A stretch of 27,615 nt of DNA from an uncultured Pseudoflavonifractor sp. (GCA_947383685.1 CANDEE010000022.1:1-27615), one strand, 5' to 3'; shown: positions 7,952 through 16,102, counted from the stretch's first letter. The notes: generated by a model from the sequence alone, not told the origin. Made by a program: numbers and translations.

Positions 7952-8665
7952 TCAGCCTTCCCGGAACAGGTACCCCAGTCCCCGGCGCGTCAAAATAAAG
8001 GCGGGGTTGGCAGGATCGTCCTCCACCTTCTCCCGGAGCCGCCGGACAGCCACGTCCACCGCCCGTACGTCCCCCACATAGCCGTCATAATTCCACACGT
8101 GCTCCATGAGGGCCTCCCGGGAATAGACCTTCTCTGGGGAGGAGGCCAGATACTTCAAAAGCTCATACTCCCGCTGGGTCAGGTCCAGGGCTTTGCCGTC
8201 CTTAAAGGCCATGAGAAGGGCCTCGTCAATGAGGATACGGCCCCGCTCCATGCGGCTGCCCCCGCTCTGGGCCGGGGCGGAGGGCTGCTCGGTGAGCATT
8301 TCGGTCCGGCGGATATTTACCTTGATCCGGGCCAGCAGCTCCCGCATGGAAAAGGGCTTGGTGATGTAGTCGTCGGCCCCCAGTTCCAGGCCAAAAACCT
8401 TGTCGCTCTCCTCCTCCCGGGCGGTGAGCATGATAATGGGAGTGGAGCGGTTTTTTTCCCGCACCGCCCGGCACACGTCAAAGCCGTCCATTTTGGGCAG
8501 CATCAAATCCAGCAGGATGAGGTCCGGGTTCTCCTCCAGGGCCAACTTCAGGCCCATCTCTCCGTCATAGGCCTCCAGCGTGTCGTATCCCTCCCGGCCC
8601 AGGTTAAAGGAGAGAATATCCACAATATTCTTTTCGTCCTCTACGATCAGAATTTTCTTGCTCAT
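7952..8665 (-). CDS. walR: Response regulator WalR
   Basis: A 237-residue OmpR-family DNA-binding regulator, partner of WalK. The receiver domain (1-118) shows the acidic pair E9/D10, the phospho-acceptor D53 in LLDLMLPKMDG, the LTA switch threonine and the TKPF lysine. The C-terminal winged helix (about 135-235) ends with VDVAVRRLREKVEDDP, the usual recognition helix, and RGLGYLF. GGAGGG precedes the ATG. The start overlaps the stop of the Nudix gene by four bases (ATGA), so the two are translationally coupled. A WalR-type box is seen upstream of the divergent adaptor gene at 9378-9394. Confidence 0.95.
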   Translation of the reverse strand: MSKKILIVEDEKNIVDILSFNLGREGYDTLEAYDGEMGLKLALEENPDLILLDLMLPKMDGFDVCRAVREKNRSTPIIMLTAREEESDKVFGLELGADDYITKPFSMRELLARIKVNIRRTEMLTEQPSAPAQSGGSRMERGRILIDEALLMAFKDGKALDLTQREYELLKYLASSPEKVYSREALMEHVWNYDGYVGDVRAVDVAVRRLREKVEDDPANPAFILTRRGLGYLFREG

Positions 8666-9216
8666 TTCGTCCCTCCCGCCTCACGGCTCAAGAATTCCCT
8701 GACCCTCAGGGCAAGGGCCACCGTCTTGGCGTCGGTGATCTCCCCTGACAAAACCCGCTCTAAAAGCTCCGTAAAGGGGAGCCTGCGGACCTCTAAAAAT
8801 TCATCCTCATCCAGGTGCTGCTCCCCATGGCGGAGCTTTCGGGCCAGGTACATATGCAGCTCCTCCGTACAGAATCCCGGCGACATAAGGAGCTTGCCCA
8901 AATAAATCAGCTCCCCGGCCTCACAGCCGATCTCCTCCGAAAGCTCCCGGCGGGCGCCGAGCTCGTGGTCCTCGGCTCCGTCCAGCTTCCCGGCGGGCAG
9001 CTCCTCCAGGACTCCGGCAAAGGGATAGCGGTACTGGCGCACGGTGTAGGTGTCGCCGTTCTCCTCCAAAGGCAGCACGCACACCCCGCCGGGGTGCTCC
9101 ACCACCTCCCGGCCCGCCATCCGCCCGTTTTCCAACCGCACGATGTCGGTCCGAAGGGTCACGATCCGGCCCTGGTATATCACCTTCTGGTCCACGGTCT
9201 CCTCAAACAGCTTCAC
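8662..9216 (-). CDS. Nudix hydrolase, ADP-ribose pyrophosphatase type
   Basis: A Nudix-fold hydrolase that probably splits ADP-ribose or a related nucleoside diphosphate compound in the cytoplasm. The complete Nudix box GX5EX7REXXEEXG is present as GKLDGAEDHELGARRELSEEIG. The upstream RQYRYPFAGVLEELPAGKL and the N-terminal pattern (KVIYQGRIVTLRTDIVRLENGR) are typical of the ADP-ribose pyrophosphatase branch. The GTG at 9216 (MKLFEETVDQ, 184 residues) is preferred because family members start here and a GGGGTGG element lies just upstream; an ATG at 9249 would give 195 residues. First gene of the wal operon; this pairing is unusual compared with Bacillus. Confidence 0.9.
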   Translation of the reverse strand: MKLFEETVDQKVIYQGRIVTLRTDIVRLENGRMAGREVVEHPGGVCVLPLEENGDTYTVRQYRYPFAGVLEELPAGKLDGAEDHELGARRELSEEIGCEAGELIYLGKLLMSPGFCTEELHMYLARKLRHGEQHLDEDEFLEVRRLPFTELLERVLSGEITDAKTVALALRVREFLSREAGGTK

Positions 9217-9333
9217 CGCATACCACCCCATTTTTATAAGTAAATTCATTGTACCACGTCCGGAAAAAATCCGCCACCCCCAAAAAAGAGGTTTTTTTCA
9301 AAAACAGTGAAACTTTTCCCTTGGTTGTACGTC

Positions 9334-9362
9334 TATATATTATCATGGTCTTGTATCGTCAG
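9334..9362 (-). promoter_or_regulatory. Candidate promoter of the Nudix-wal operon
   Basis: On the - strand CTGACG (9357-9362) is followed after 17 bases by TATATA (9334-9339). The match is moderate (4/6 and 5/6) and the surrounding DNA is AT-rich, so other registers are possible. Confidence 0.4.
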
Positions 9363-9377
9363 AAACACTTAAGAATT

Positions 9378-9394
9378 TGTCACCGCTTTGTTAT
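9378..9394 (+). promoter_or_regulatory. WalR-box-like direct repeat
   Basis: TGTCAC-CGCTT-TGTTAT fits the published WalR (YycF) recognition pattern TGT(A/T)A(A/T/C)-N5-TGT(A/T)A(A/T/C) at 11 of 12 fixed positions; the C in the first half is the only deviation. It ends exactly where the -35 of the adaptor promoter begins, a position typical for activation. Confidence 0.55.
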
Positions 9395-9422
9395 TGTAAT
9401 TTTAAAGGGCCAGTCCTATAAT
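9394..9422 (+). promoter_or_regulatory. Promoter of the adaptor-ABC-SLH operon
   Basis: TTGTAA (9394-9399), a 17-base spacer and a perfect TATAAT (9417-9422). The predicted start near 9429 leaves a leader of about 50 bases before the ATG at 9480, with GGGAGGA at 9467-9473. Confidence 0.75.
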
Positions 9423-9479
9423 ATAAGTTACTGATACGCCGCAGAAATGTTGATATATTTGTACCGGGAGGAAAATGTC

Positions 9480-11678
9480 ATGGCAGAACAGCAAACACCC
9501 GTAATGGAAACCCCGGCGGCTCCCGTGCCGCCCACCGGACCCCGGAAGGGGAAAAGCCCCGCCACCCACGAGCAGAAGCAGAAACGCCGGAAAATGGTCC
9601 GGCGTGCCATCGCTCTGGTGGTGACCGCCGCTATTCTGGGCGGAGGCGGCTGGGCCTTAAAGAAGTACATATTCACCGATGATGAGGCCGGCCTGGGCGA
9701 GGTAATGACCATGCCCGTCATGTACGGCTCCATCCAGAGCACCGTTTCCGGCATGGGCAACGCCCGGGCCAAGAACTCGGCCACGGTGACCCCTGACGCG
9801 GGCTACCGGGTGCTGGAGCTGTTTGTCAGCGAGGGCGACTACGTGGAGGAGGGACAGCTTCTCTATAATCTGGACGACACTGCCGCCCAGGACGCCCTCC
9901 GCAACGCCCAGGAGAACGTCCGCACCGCTCAGGAGAATGTACGGAAGGCTCAGGACGCCATCTCGGACTATGACCGGGAGCTGGAGAAGATGGAGGAGAA
10001 CCTCCAGAACCTGACCATCACCGCCCCCCACGATGGGAAGCTCACCGACATCAACCGGGACATCCGCACCGGAGACGACCTCTCCGTGGGTACAGCGGTG
10101 GCTACCGTCATCAATGACACCAAGCTGCGGCTCCACCTTTATTACAGCTGGGCCTACGAGGGCCAGATCAGCGTGGGCCAGTCCGCCCGCATCACCCTGC
10201 CTGCCTCCATGAGTGATTATCCCGCTACGGTAGAGCAGGTCAACATGGTCAAGCGGGTGGTGCCCGAGGGCTCTGTCACCTTTGAGGTGGTCTTTGTCAT
10301 GGACAATCCCGGCACTCTCACCGAAGGCATGACCGCTTCCGCCAACCTCACCGGGACCAATGGAGAGCCGGCCTACCCCTATGAGAGCGGCAAGCTGGAA
10401 TACTACGAGACCACCAAAATTGCCGTTAAGGTCGCCGGTCCGGTGGAGTTTGTCTCTTTGATGAACTACGCCGATGTGAAGGAGGGCCAAACCCTGGTCC
10501 GGCTGGGCGACAAGGACGCCCTGGCGGACATCTCCGCCAAGCAGAACAGCCGCCGGGAGGCCCTCAAGAGCGTGGAGGATGCCCAGAAGAACGTGGACAA
10601 CGCCGTGAAGGCGGTGGAGGAGGCCCAGGAGAAGCTGGACAACTACCACGCCGTATCCCCCATCGCCGGACAGGTCATCTCCTGCGGGCTGATGGTGGGC
10701 GAGGAGGTCTCCTCCGGCGCCAGCATTTATATTGCCGACACCGCCACCATGATGATCGACATTTCCATTGACGAGCGGAACATCGGCTATGTGTCCAAAG
10801 GTATGATGGTGGACATCCAGGACATGATGGGCAACTACTACATGGGCGTGGTGGATTCCGTGTCCCTCTCCGCCAAGGCGGAGAACGGCGTGGCCTCCTT
10901 CCCCGCCGTAGTTGTGGTCGACAACCCTGACGGGATGCTGATGACCAACTCTTACGTAGATTACACCTTTGTCGCCAGCCAGTCGGACAACTGCCTGGTG
11001 GTACCCATCCAGGCTGTGAAGAACGTGACGCTGCCCGGCGCCGAGGGCGACATGATGGGCGGCGAAATGATGGACCCCGGCATGATGGACGGGGACTTGA
11101 TCGGTGAGGGCGACGTCTCCTTCCCGATAGATGTTATCCCTGAGGACGGGGATATGGCCGATCCGCTTCCTGAAGGCGGAGACGATGCCCTTCCCGAGGG
11201 AGATGGCGCTGTCATTCCCGAGGGCGGTGACGCCGCCCCCGCCGGGGACGGAGACCTGCCCGCTGTGGACGGGGACGTTGTAAACCTGCCCGCCGGAAAT
11301 GATGTTGTGGCTCTGCCTGCTGGAAACGACGTTGTGGCCCTGCCTGCCGGGGACCTGGTGGCTATCCCCGAAAACGCCGTGCCCCAAGCCATGGCTGTCT
11401 CCGTTTCCGGCGGCAATGTGATGTTTATTGGCGGCAGCTCCAGCCGGGGCCCCTCCGCCTTCCAGCAGAACGGTACCGCCACGGTGTGCTTTGTAAAGGG
11501 CGAGCCTGACGAGCGGGCTCTGGAGGCCGATGAGAGCTGGGAGGTCCCGGAAGGCTTCTTTGCCGTCCTGGTGGAGACCGGCCTCTCCGACTCCTCCAAT
11601 GTGGAGATCAAGTCGGGCCTCAACGAGGGCGAGGAGGTCTTTACGGGCTACATCACCAACAACGCCAGCAACTGGTAA
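9480..11678 (+). CDS. HlyD/MacA-type export adaptor with duplicated hairpin
   Basis: This 732-residue membrane-fusion-type adaptor is likely to link the following ABC transporter to the cell exterior. It has a basic cytoplasmic start, one membrane helix (about 43-60) and then two barrel-sandwich units. The first has a half-site near residue 121 (GDYVEEGQLLY), a coiled-coil hairpin at about 131-176 and APHDGKL. The second starts near residue 332 (VKEGQTLVRL), with a coil at about 354-391 and SPIAGQVISC. A low-complexity acidic insert follows (about 521-638), with a Met-rich patch (525-537) and LPAGNDVVA-type repeats, before a C-terminal beta domain with EGEEVFTGY. Family members usually have one hairpin and about 350-450 residues. 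GGGAGGA precedes the ATG at 9480. The ABC ATPase gene follows 12 bases later. Confidence 0.85.
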   Translation: MAEQQTPVMETPAAPVPPTGPRKGKSPATHEQKQKRRKMVRRAIALVVTAAILGGGGWALKKYIFTDDEAGLGEVMTMPVMYGSIQSTVSGMGNARAKNSATVTPDAGYRVLELFVSEGDYVEEGQLLYNLDDTAAQDALRNAQENVRTAQENVRKAQDAISDYDRELEKMEENLQNLTITAPHDGKLTDINRDIRTGDDLSVGTAVATVINDTKLRLHLYYSWAYEGQISVGQSARITLPASMSDYPATVEQVNMVKRVVPEGSVTFEVVFVMDNPGTLTEGMTASANLTGTNGEPAYPYESGKLEYYETTKIAVKVAGPVEFVSLMNYADVKEGQTLVRLGDKDALADISAKQNSRREALKSVEDAQKNVDNAVKAVEEAQEKLDNYHAVSPIAGQVISCGLMVGEEVSSGASIYIADTATMMIDISIDERNIGYVSKGMMVDIQDMMGNYYMGVVDSVSLSAKAENGVASFPAVVVVDNPDGMLMTNSYVDYTFVASQSDNCLVVPIQAVKNVTLPGAEGDMMGGEMMDPGMMDGDLIGEGDVSFPIDVIPEDGDMADPLPEGGDDALPEGDGAVIPEGGDAAPAGDGDLPAVDGDVVNLPAGNDVVALPAGNDVVALPAGDLVAIPENAVPQAMAVSVSGGNVMFIGGSSSRGPSAFQQNGTATVCFVKGEPDERALEADESWEVPEGFFAVLVETGLSDSSNVEIKSGLNEGEEVFTGYITNNASNW
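11286..11360 (+). repeat. 27-bp in-frame tandem repeats (LPAGNDVVA unit)
   Basis: About two and a half copies of a nine-codon unit, LPAGNDVVA, occur inside the adaptor gene, the last ending in LPAGDLVAI. The preceding codons form looser PEGGD/PAGDGD repeats. Unit copies differ at third codon positions. Confidence 0.8.
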
Positions 11679-11690
11679 TGGGTGAGCGCC

Positions 11691-12389
11691 ATGCTGATTG
11701 AAGTCAAGAACCTCTATAAGATATACAACGAGGGCAGGGAAAACGAGGTCCGGGCCCTGGACGGGATCGACCTCACCATCGACCGGGGAGAGTTCGTAGC
11801 CATCATCGGCGCCTCGGGCTCTGGCAAGTCCACGTTGATGAATGTGCTGGGGCTGCTGGACATCCCAACCTATGGGGAATACCATCTGGACGGGGCCGAC
11901 GTGACCACCCTCACCGATAAAAAGCAGGCCCACACCCGGAACAAGCAGATCGGCTTCATTTTTCAGGGGTACAACCTGATCCCTGCCCTGTCGGCGGCGG
12001 AGAATGTGGAGCTGCCCCTCATCTACCAGGGCCTGCCCATTGACGAGCGGGAGCTGCGGGTGGAGGAGTCCCTGAAAAAAGTGGCAATGTTTGACCGCTC
12101 CGACCACAAGCCCTCGGAGATGTCCGGCGGCCAGCAGCAGCGGGTCGCCATCGCCCGAGCCATTGCCACCCACCCCCCTATTATCATGGCCGACGAGCCT
12201 ACGGGCGCGCTGGACTCCAAGACGGGCCGGCACGTGCTGGAAATTCTTCACACCCTCCATCAGGAAACGGGGACCACCGTCATCCTCATTACCCATGACA
12301 ACTCCATCGCCGCCACAGCAGACCGGGTGGTCCGCATTTCCGACGGCAGGATCATCTTTGACGGTCCCAGAGAGGAGGCGGGCCTATGA
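11691..12389 (+). CDS. ABC transporter ATPase, MacB/LolD type
   Basis: A 232-residue ATPase of the MacB/LolD/FtsE group that powers the permease encoded next. The Walker A GASGSGKST (about residues 39-47), the LLDIPTYGEY region, Q-loop FIFQGYNLIPALSA, signature MSGGQQQRVAIARA, Walker B IIMADEPTGALD and the H-loop THD are all intact. The ATG at 11691 has GGTGAG about four bases upstream; a GTG at 11682 is an alternative. The stop overlaps the permease start by four bases (ATGA), so the two subunits are translationally coupled. The substrate is unknown: macrolides, peptides or surface lipoproteins would all fit the family. Confidence 0.93.
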   Translation: MLIEVKNLYKIYNEGRENEVRALDGIDLTIDRGEFVAIIGASGSGKSTLMNVLGLLDIPTYGEYHLDGADVTTLTDKKQAHTRNKQIGFIFQGYNLIPALSAAENVELPLIYQGLPIDERELRVEESLKKVAMFDRSDHKPSEMSGGQQQRVAIARAIATHPPIIMADEPTGALDSKTGRHVLEILHTLHQETGTTVILITHDNSIAATADRVVRISDGRIIFDGPREEAGL

Positions 12390-13597
12390 ACATCCGGCAG
12401 GCATTCAAGATTGCCGCCAAGTCCATCGCCGCCAAAAAGGGCCGCAGCGCCCTTACTATGCTGGGCATCATCATCGGCCTGGCGGCGGTCATTATCCTGG
12501 TGTCCTTCGCCAAGGGACAGAACAAGTGGCTGGAGGATTATTACGCCAGCATGGTGGACAACTCCATCTCCATCTACGCCTATAAGTGGAACGGCTACGG
12601 TGAGGACCAGACCGTGGCGGAAAAGCTCTACTCTTACTGTCAGGAGATGGATTACCTGCTGGGCGTCACCCCCCAGAACCAGGTCTACGGCAACACCACC
12701 ATCAAGTACGGAGCCAAGACCCTGAGCCGGGACAACATGGACTGGAGCACCCGGCCCCAGCTCTACCTGGGCAACCAGCAATACAGCCTCTGTATGGGCT
12801 ATACCCTGGAAAAGGGCCGTGACCTCTCTTACCTGGATATTGAGAACCTGAACCAGGTCTGTGTGCTGGGGGCCAAGGCGGCTTCGGCCATCTTTGACTA
12901 CGCCGACCCCCTGAACCAAACCATCTACATCAATGGCAACCCCTTCACCGTCATCGGCGTGTTTGCCGACAGCGGGCTGACCGACAACAGCAAGGACCGG
13001 GTCATTTTGATGCCCTATACCCTGAGCCGGCTTTTCAGCGGCAACGTGGACACAGGCCAGTTTGTTGCCGTAGCCAAGGACGCCACCTCCGCCACTCTGG
13101 CGGTATCCATGCTCAATGGCTTTGGTCAGGGACTGGTGGGCGATAGCGGCTCCTTCTGGGCGGACAACCAGAACCAGTGGATCGACGACTCCAACGAACA
13201 GAACCGGATGCAGCAGCTTTTCCTGGGCGGCATCGCCGCCATCTCCCTGCTGGTAGGCGGCATCGGTATTATGAACATCATGCTGGTCACCGTCACCGAG
13301 CGGACGAGGGAGATCGGCATCCGCAAGGCCATCGGCGCCGAACGGAAAAGCATCATTGCCCAGTTTCTGATCGAGGCCTGCCTGATCTGCGGCCTGGGCG
13401 GGCTTGTGGGCATCGCCATTGGCTATTTGGGCACAGTCATTGTCTGTAAAATCGTGCTGGACTTCATCTCCTGGCCCAGTCCGGCTGTCACCGGCGGAGC
13501 CTTTGCCTTCTCGGTAGCCATGGGCGTGATTTTCGGCCTCTATCCCGCCATTAAGGCCAGCGGCCTCCAGCCCGTGGAAGCCCTGCGGGCAGATTGA
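12386..13597 (+). CDS. MacB-like ABC permease (FtsX domain)
   Basis: A 403-residue permease of the MacB class. It has one N-terminal membrane helix (TMLGIIIGLAAVIILVSFAKG, about 28-48), a large extracytoplasmic domain (about 50-280) and a C-terminal FtsX domain with three helices and the conserved loop ERTREIGIRKAIGA. The four-base overlap with the ATPase gene and the upstream adaptor make a full adaptor-ATPase-permease set. The type VII ABC family uses mechanotransmission from ATPase to the external domain, so the partner is more likely outside the membrane than in the cytoplasm. The next gene, an SLH surface protein, is 52 bases downstream and may be co-transcribed. Confidence 0.93.
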   Translation: MNIRQAFKIAAKSIAAKKGRSALTMLGIIIGLAAVIILVSFAKGQNKWLEDYYASMVDNSISIYAYKWNGYGEDQTVAEKLYSYCQEMDYLLGVTPQNQVYGNTTIKYGAKTLSRDNMDWSTRPQLYLGNQQYSLCMGYTLEKGRDLSYLDIENLNQVCVLGAKAASAIFDYADPLNQTIYINGNPFTVIGVFADSGLTDNSKDRVILMPYTLSRLFSGNVDTGQFVAVAKDATSATLAVSMLNGFGQGLVGDSGSFWADNQNQWIDDSNEQNRMQQLFLGGIAAISLLVGGIGIMNIMLVTVTERTREIGIRKAIGAERKSIIAQFLIEACLICGLGGLVGIAIGYLGTVIVCKIVLDFISWPSPAVTGGAFAFSVAMGVIFGLYPAIKASGLQPVEALRAD

Positions 13598-13649
13598 CCG
13601 CTTTCCGTTCCTTCGTTTCACTTTAGCTTATACAAAGGATGTGTTGCAA

Positions 13650-16049
13650 ATGCGCTTCAAACGTCTCCTCTCCACCGCTCTGGCGGCGGCTTTGACGGTG
13701 GGACTTCTGACCCTTCCCGCTTCCGCCGCCTCCTTCTCCGACCTCTACGCGCTGCCGGAGGTCTCTGAGGCCGCCGAGTTCCTCCGCCTGATGGGGGTGG
13801 TCAACGGCGTTCCCGGCGGCAGCTTCAACCCCTCCGGCACCTTGTCCAGGGCCGAGTTCTGCGCCATGGCGGTCCGGGCCCTGGACCGGGAGGACGAGGA
13901 GCCGGCCCAGCGGAGCCGTACCATCTATCTGGATGTGGGCCCCACCTTCTGGGCCACAGGCTACATTAACCTGGCCTCCATCATCACCTTGGGCGACAGT
14001 TCGGAAGGTAGCACTCCCCTGGTGGCAGGGGTGGGCGACGGCACCTTCCAGCCTGACCGGGCCATCACCTACGGCGAGGCGGTGACCATCCTCTGCCGGA
14101 TGCTGGGCTACGGAGTGAAGGATGTGTCCACCGGCGGTGCCTGGTATGACGGGTATTTGGCTGCCGGGGCCACCGCCGGCCTCACCGACGGACTTTCCCT
14201 GGGCGGAGCGGACGTTATCACCCGGGGCCAGGCGGCTATCCTGTTCTATAACCTTTACTTCTCCAAGACCAAGGGGGGCAAGGACACCTACCTTGTCACC
14301 ATGGGCGGTAAGGAGGTGGAGGGCGGCGTCGTTCTGGACGTAAACGCCACCGCCGATGACGGCACCACCGGGGCGGTCAAGACCACCGAGGGGATTTATA
14401 AGACCGACCGGAGCTTTGACGAGTCCCTGGTGGGACGCAAGGGCAAGGCCCTTCTGGATGCGGACGGCAAGTTGCTGGCCTTCTCCCCCAAGGAGAACAC
14501 CACCCAAAAAGTGGTCAACGCCATTTCCGTCAACGCCACCTACCTGATGGCCCCCGGCAGTGAGAAGATTACCGTGGAGCCTAACACCGTGGTCTACCAG
14601 AAGGGAGAGGCCACCACCTGGGAGAAGGTGTGGGCCAACCTGTCCACTCCCGCCCCCGTCACCTTCCACTATGACGCCGACGGCAAGCTCAGCTACCTGT
14701 TTTTCTCCTCCGCCTCGGAGGAGGACGCCACCGTCATGGTGGCCCGCTCCACTCCCAGCGGGAACACCAATCCCTTTGCGGCTTTGGCCTCCGGGGGAAC
14801 CTACACCATGTATAAAAACGGCATGGAGGCTACCGCCGCCGACGTCCGGCAGTATGATGTTGCCACCTTTGACGCGGGTACCCGGGTAATCCAGGTCTCC
14901 GATTTGAAGCTCACCGGCATCTACGAGGATGCCTCTCCCAACCCCACCGCCCCCATCACCATTAAGGTCATGGGCCGGGACTTCCCTGTTCTCTCCAGCG
15001 CCCGAAAGGACCTGGAGGCCTTCAAGATCGGGGACCAGCTCACCCTGCTGCTCACCACCGACGGCGGCGTGGCGGGAGTGGTCTCCGCCGACGTAGTGAA
15101 GGGCAGTTCTGTGGGCGTGGCCTCGGTGAGCGATGGCGCCGCTACGGTAAAGCTTCTTTACAGCGGGCTGGAGGTCAGCGGGCTGGTGTCCTCCGCCGCC
15201 GACCGCCTCGACAACCAGCTGGTCACAGTCACAAGCAATACCAGGGACCGGCTGAGCCTGGCTCCCATTTCCGGCTCCGCCGCCCGGGATGACCTGGACG
15301 TGAGCGCCCGGAAGCTGGGCGACCGGGAGGTGGCCGAAAACGTGCTGGTCTATGACCGGGTAAAGGACGGTGACGCGGTGGCTGTGGATTACGATAGCCT
15401 GACCCAAGCCACCATCTCCCGGAGCAAAATCAGCTTCGTCTCCTACGATTACGCCGGACGGGTCAAGTGCCTGGTACTGGACGACGCCACAGGCGACGCC
15501 TATACCTATGGTTATTTCTCCTATTCCAACGGGGAACGAGAGAAGATATATGAGCAGATTCCCGTTTTGGATGAGAACGGAAATCCAAAAATGGAGAACG
15601 GGAAGCCCGTCATGGAAGATAATTATGATAAAGTTATAGGCTATAAACCGAAAGAGGGGTCCTCCCCCACTCTCTGCGTCCGTCAGGGCGGCTCAGATGG
15701 GGCGGAAACGACCTCCTCCCCCGGTAAGTTTATCGGCACCATTCGCAACAACACCCCCGGCGGCGTGGCCTATGACTCCAAGGACAATATTGCCGCCACC
15801 GTGTCCCTTCAGTCCCTCTCCGGGGTCGCCCGTTCAGCCTTTGACACGGAGGAGATGACCGTCACCGTGGGCGGGGTCCTTTACCCCGTATCGGAGACCG
15901 TCCAGTGCTACAACAAGACCACCAAAACCTGGTTCAAGCCGGGTAAGGAGGGCATGGAGGCCGCCCGGGCCTATTCCGACGACCTGACCCTCTACTATGA
16001 CCGTTCCCCCGCGGAGGGCGGTAAAATCCGTATGATCGTAGCCCCCTGA
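13650..16049 (+). CDS. S-layer-homology surface protein
   Basis: A 799-residue exported protein with a clear signal peptide (MRFKRLLSTALAAALTVGLL... cleaved after ASA, about residue 27) and three N-terminal SLH modules (about 30-85, 90-160 and 163-215; motifs FNPSGTLSRAEF, FQPDRAITYGEAVTIL, DVITRGQAAILFYN). SLH modules hold proteins to cell-wall polysaccharide. The rest is beta-rich and I recognise no enzyme motif. Residues about 631-671 are coded by a lower-GC patch. AAAGGA lies ten bases before the ATG at 13650. It follows the ABC permease by 52 bases with no visible terminator, so it may be the substrate or partner of the exporter. A shared terminator lies at 16062-16096. Confidence 0.88.
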   Translation: MRFKRLLSTALAAALTVGLLTLPASAASFSDLYALPEVSEAAEFLRLMGVVNGVPGGSFNPSGTLSRAEFCAMAVRALDREDEEPAQRSRTIYLDVGPTFWATGYINLASIITLGDSSEGSTPLVAGVGDGTFQPDRAITYGEAVTILCRMLGYGVKDVSTGGAWYDGYLAAGATAGLTDGLSLGGADVITRGQAAILFYNLYFSKTKGGKDTYLVTMGGKEVEGGVVLDVNATADDGTTGAVKTTEGIYKTDRSFDESLVGRKGKALLDADGKLLAFSPKENTTQKVVNAISVNATYLMAPGSEKITVEPNTVVYQKGEATTWEKVWANLSTPAPVTFHYDADGKLSYLFFSSASEEDATVMVARSTPSGNTNPFAALASGGTYTMYKNGMEATAADVRQYDVATFDAGTRVIQVSDLKLTGIYEDASPNPTAPITIKVMGRDFPVLSSARKDLEAFKIGDQLTLLLTTDGGVAGVVSADVVKGSSVGVASVSDGAATVKLLYSGLEVSGLVSSAADRLDNQLVTVTSNTRDRLSLAPISGSAARDDLDVSARKLGDREVAENVLVYDRVKDGDAVAVDYDSLTQATISRSKISFVSYDYAGRVKCLVLDDATGDAYTYGYFSYSNGEREKIYEQIPVLDENGNPKMENGKPVMEDNYDKVIGYKPKEGSSPTLCVRQGGSDGAETTSSPGKFIGTIRNNTPGGVAYDSKDNIAATVSLQSLSGVARSAFDTEEMTVTVGGVLYPVSETVQCYNKTTKTWFKPGKEGMEAARAYSDDLTLYYDRSPAEGGKIRMIVAP

Positions 16050-16061
16050 CAGATACCAGAT

Positions 16062-16097
16062 AAAAGGTCCGGAGCGGAAACCGCTCCGGACCTTTTT
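16062..16097. terminator. Bidirectional terminator after the SLH gene
   Basis: A 16-bp perfect stem (16062-16077 with 16081-16096) around AAA, with A/T runs on both sides. It serves the SLH gene from the left and the small membrane-protein gene from the right. Confidence 0.92.
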
Positions 16098-16102
16098 GCG
16101 TT

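Noticed and set aside
11052..11390. CRISPR-like or intergenic tandem array
   Set aside because: The repeats are in frame inside the adaptor gene and encode a linker; no spacers.
9657..12296. Very long open frame (879 codons) on the - strand opposite the adaptor and ABC ATPase genes
   Set aside because: Typical shadow of GC-rich codons: low-complexity His/Gly/Val-rich product, while the + strand frames show intact family motifs and ribosome sites.
13623..15407. 594-codon open frame on the - strand opposite the SLH gene
   Set aside because: No family motif, no ribosome site, G/H/V-rich composition; the + strand has a signal peptide and SLH modules.
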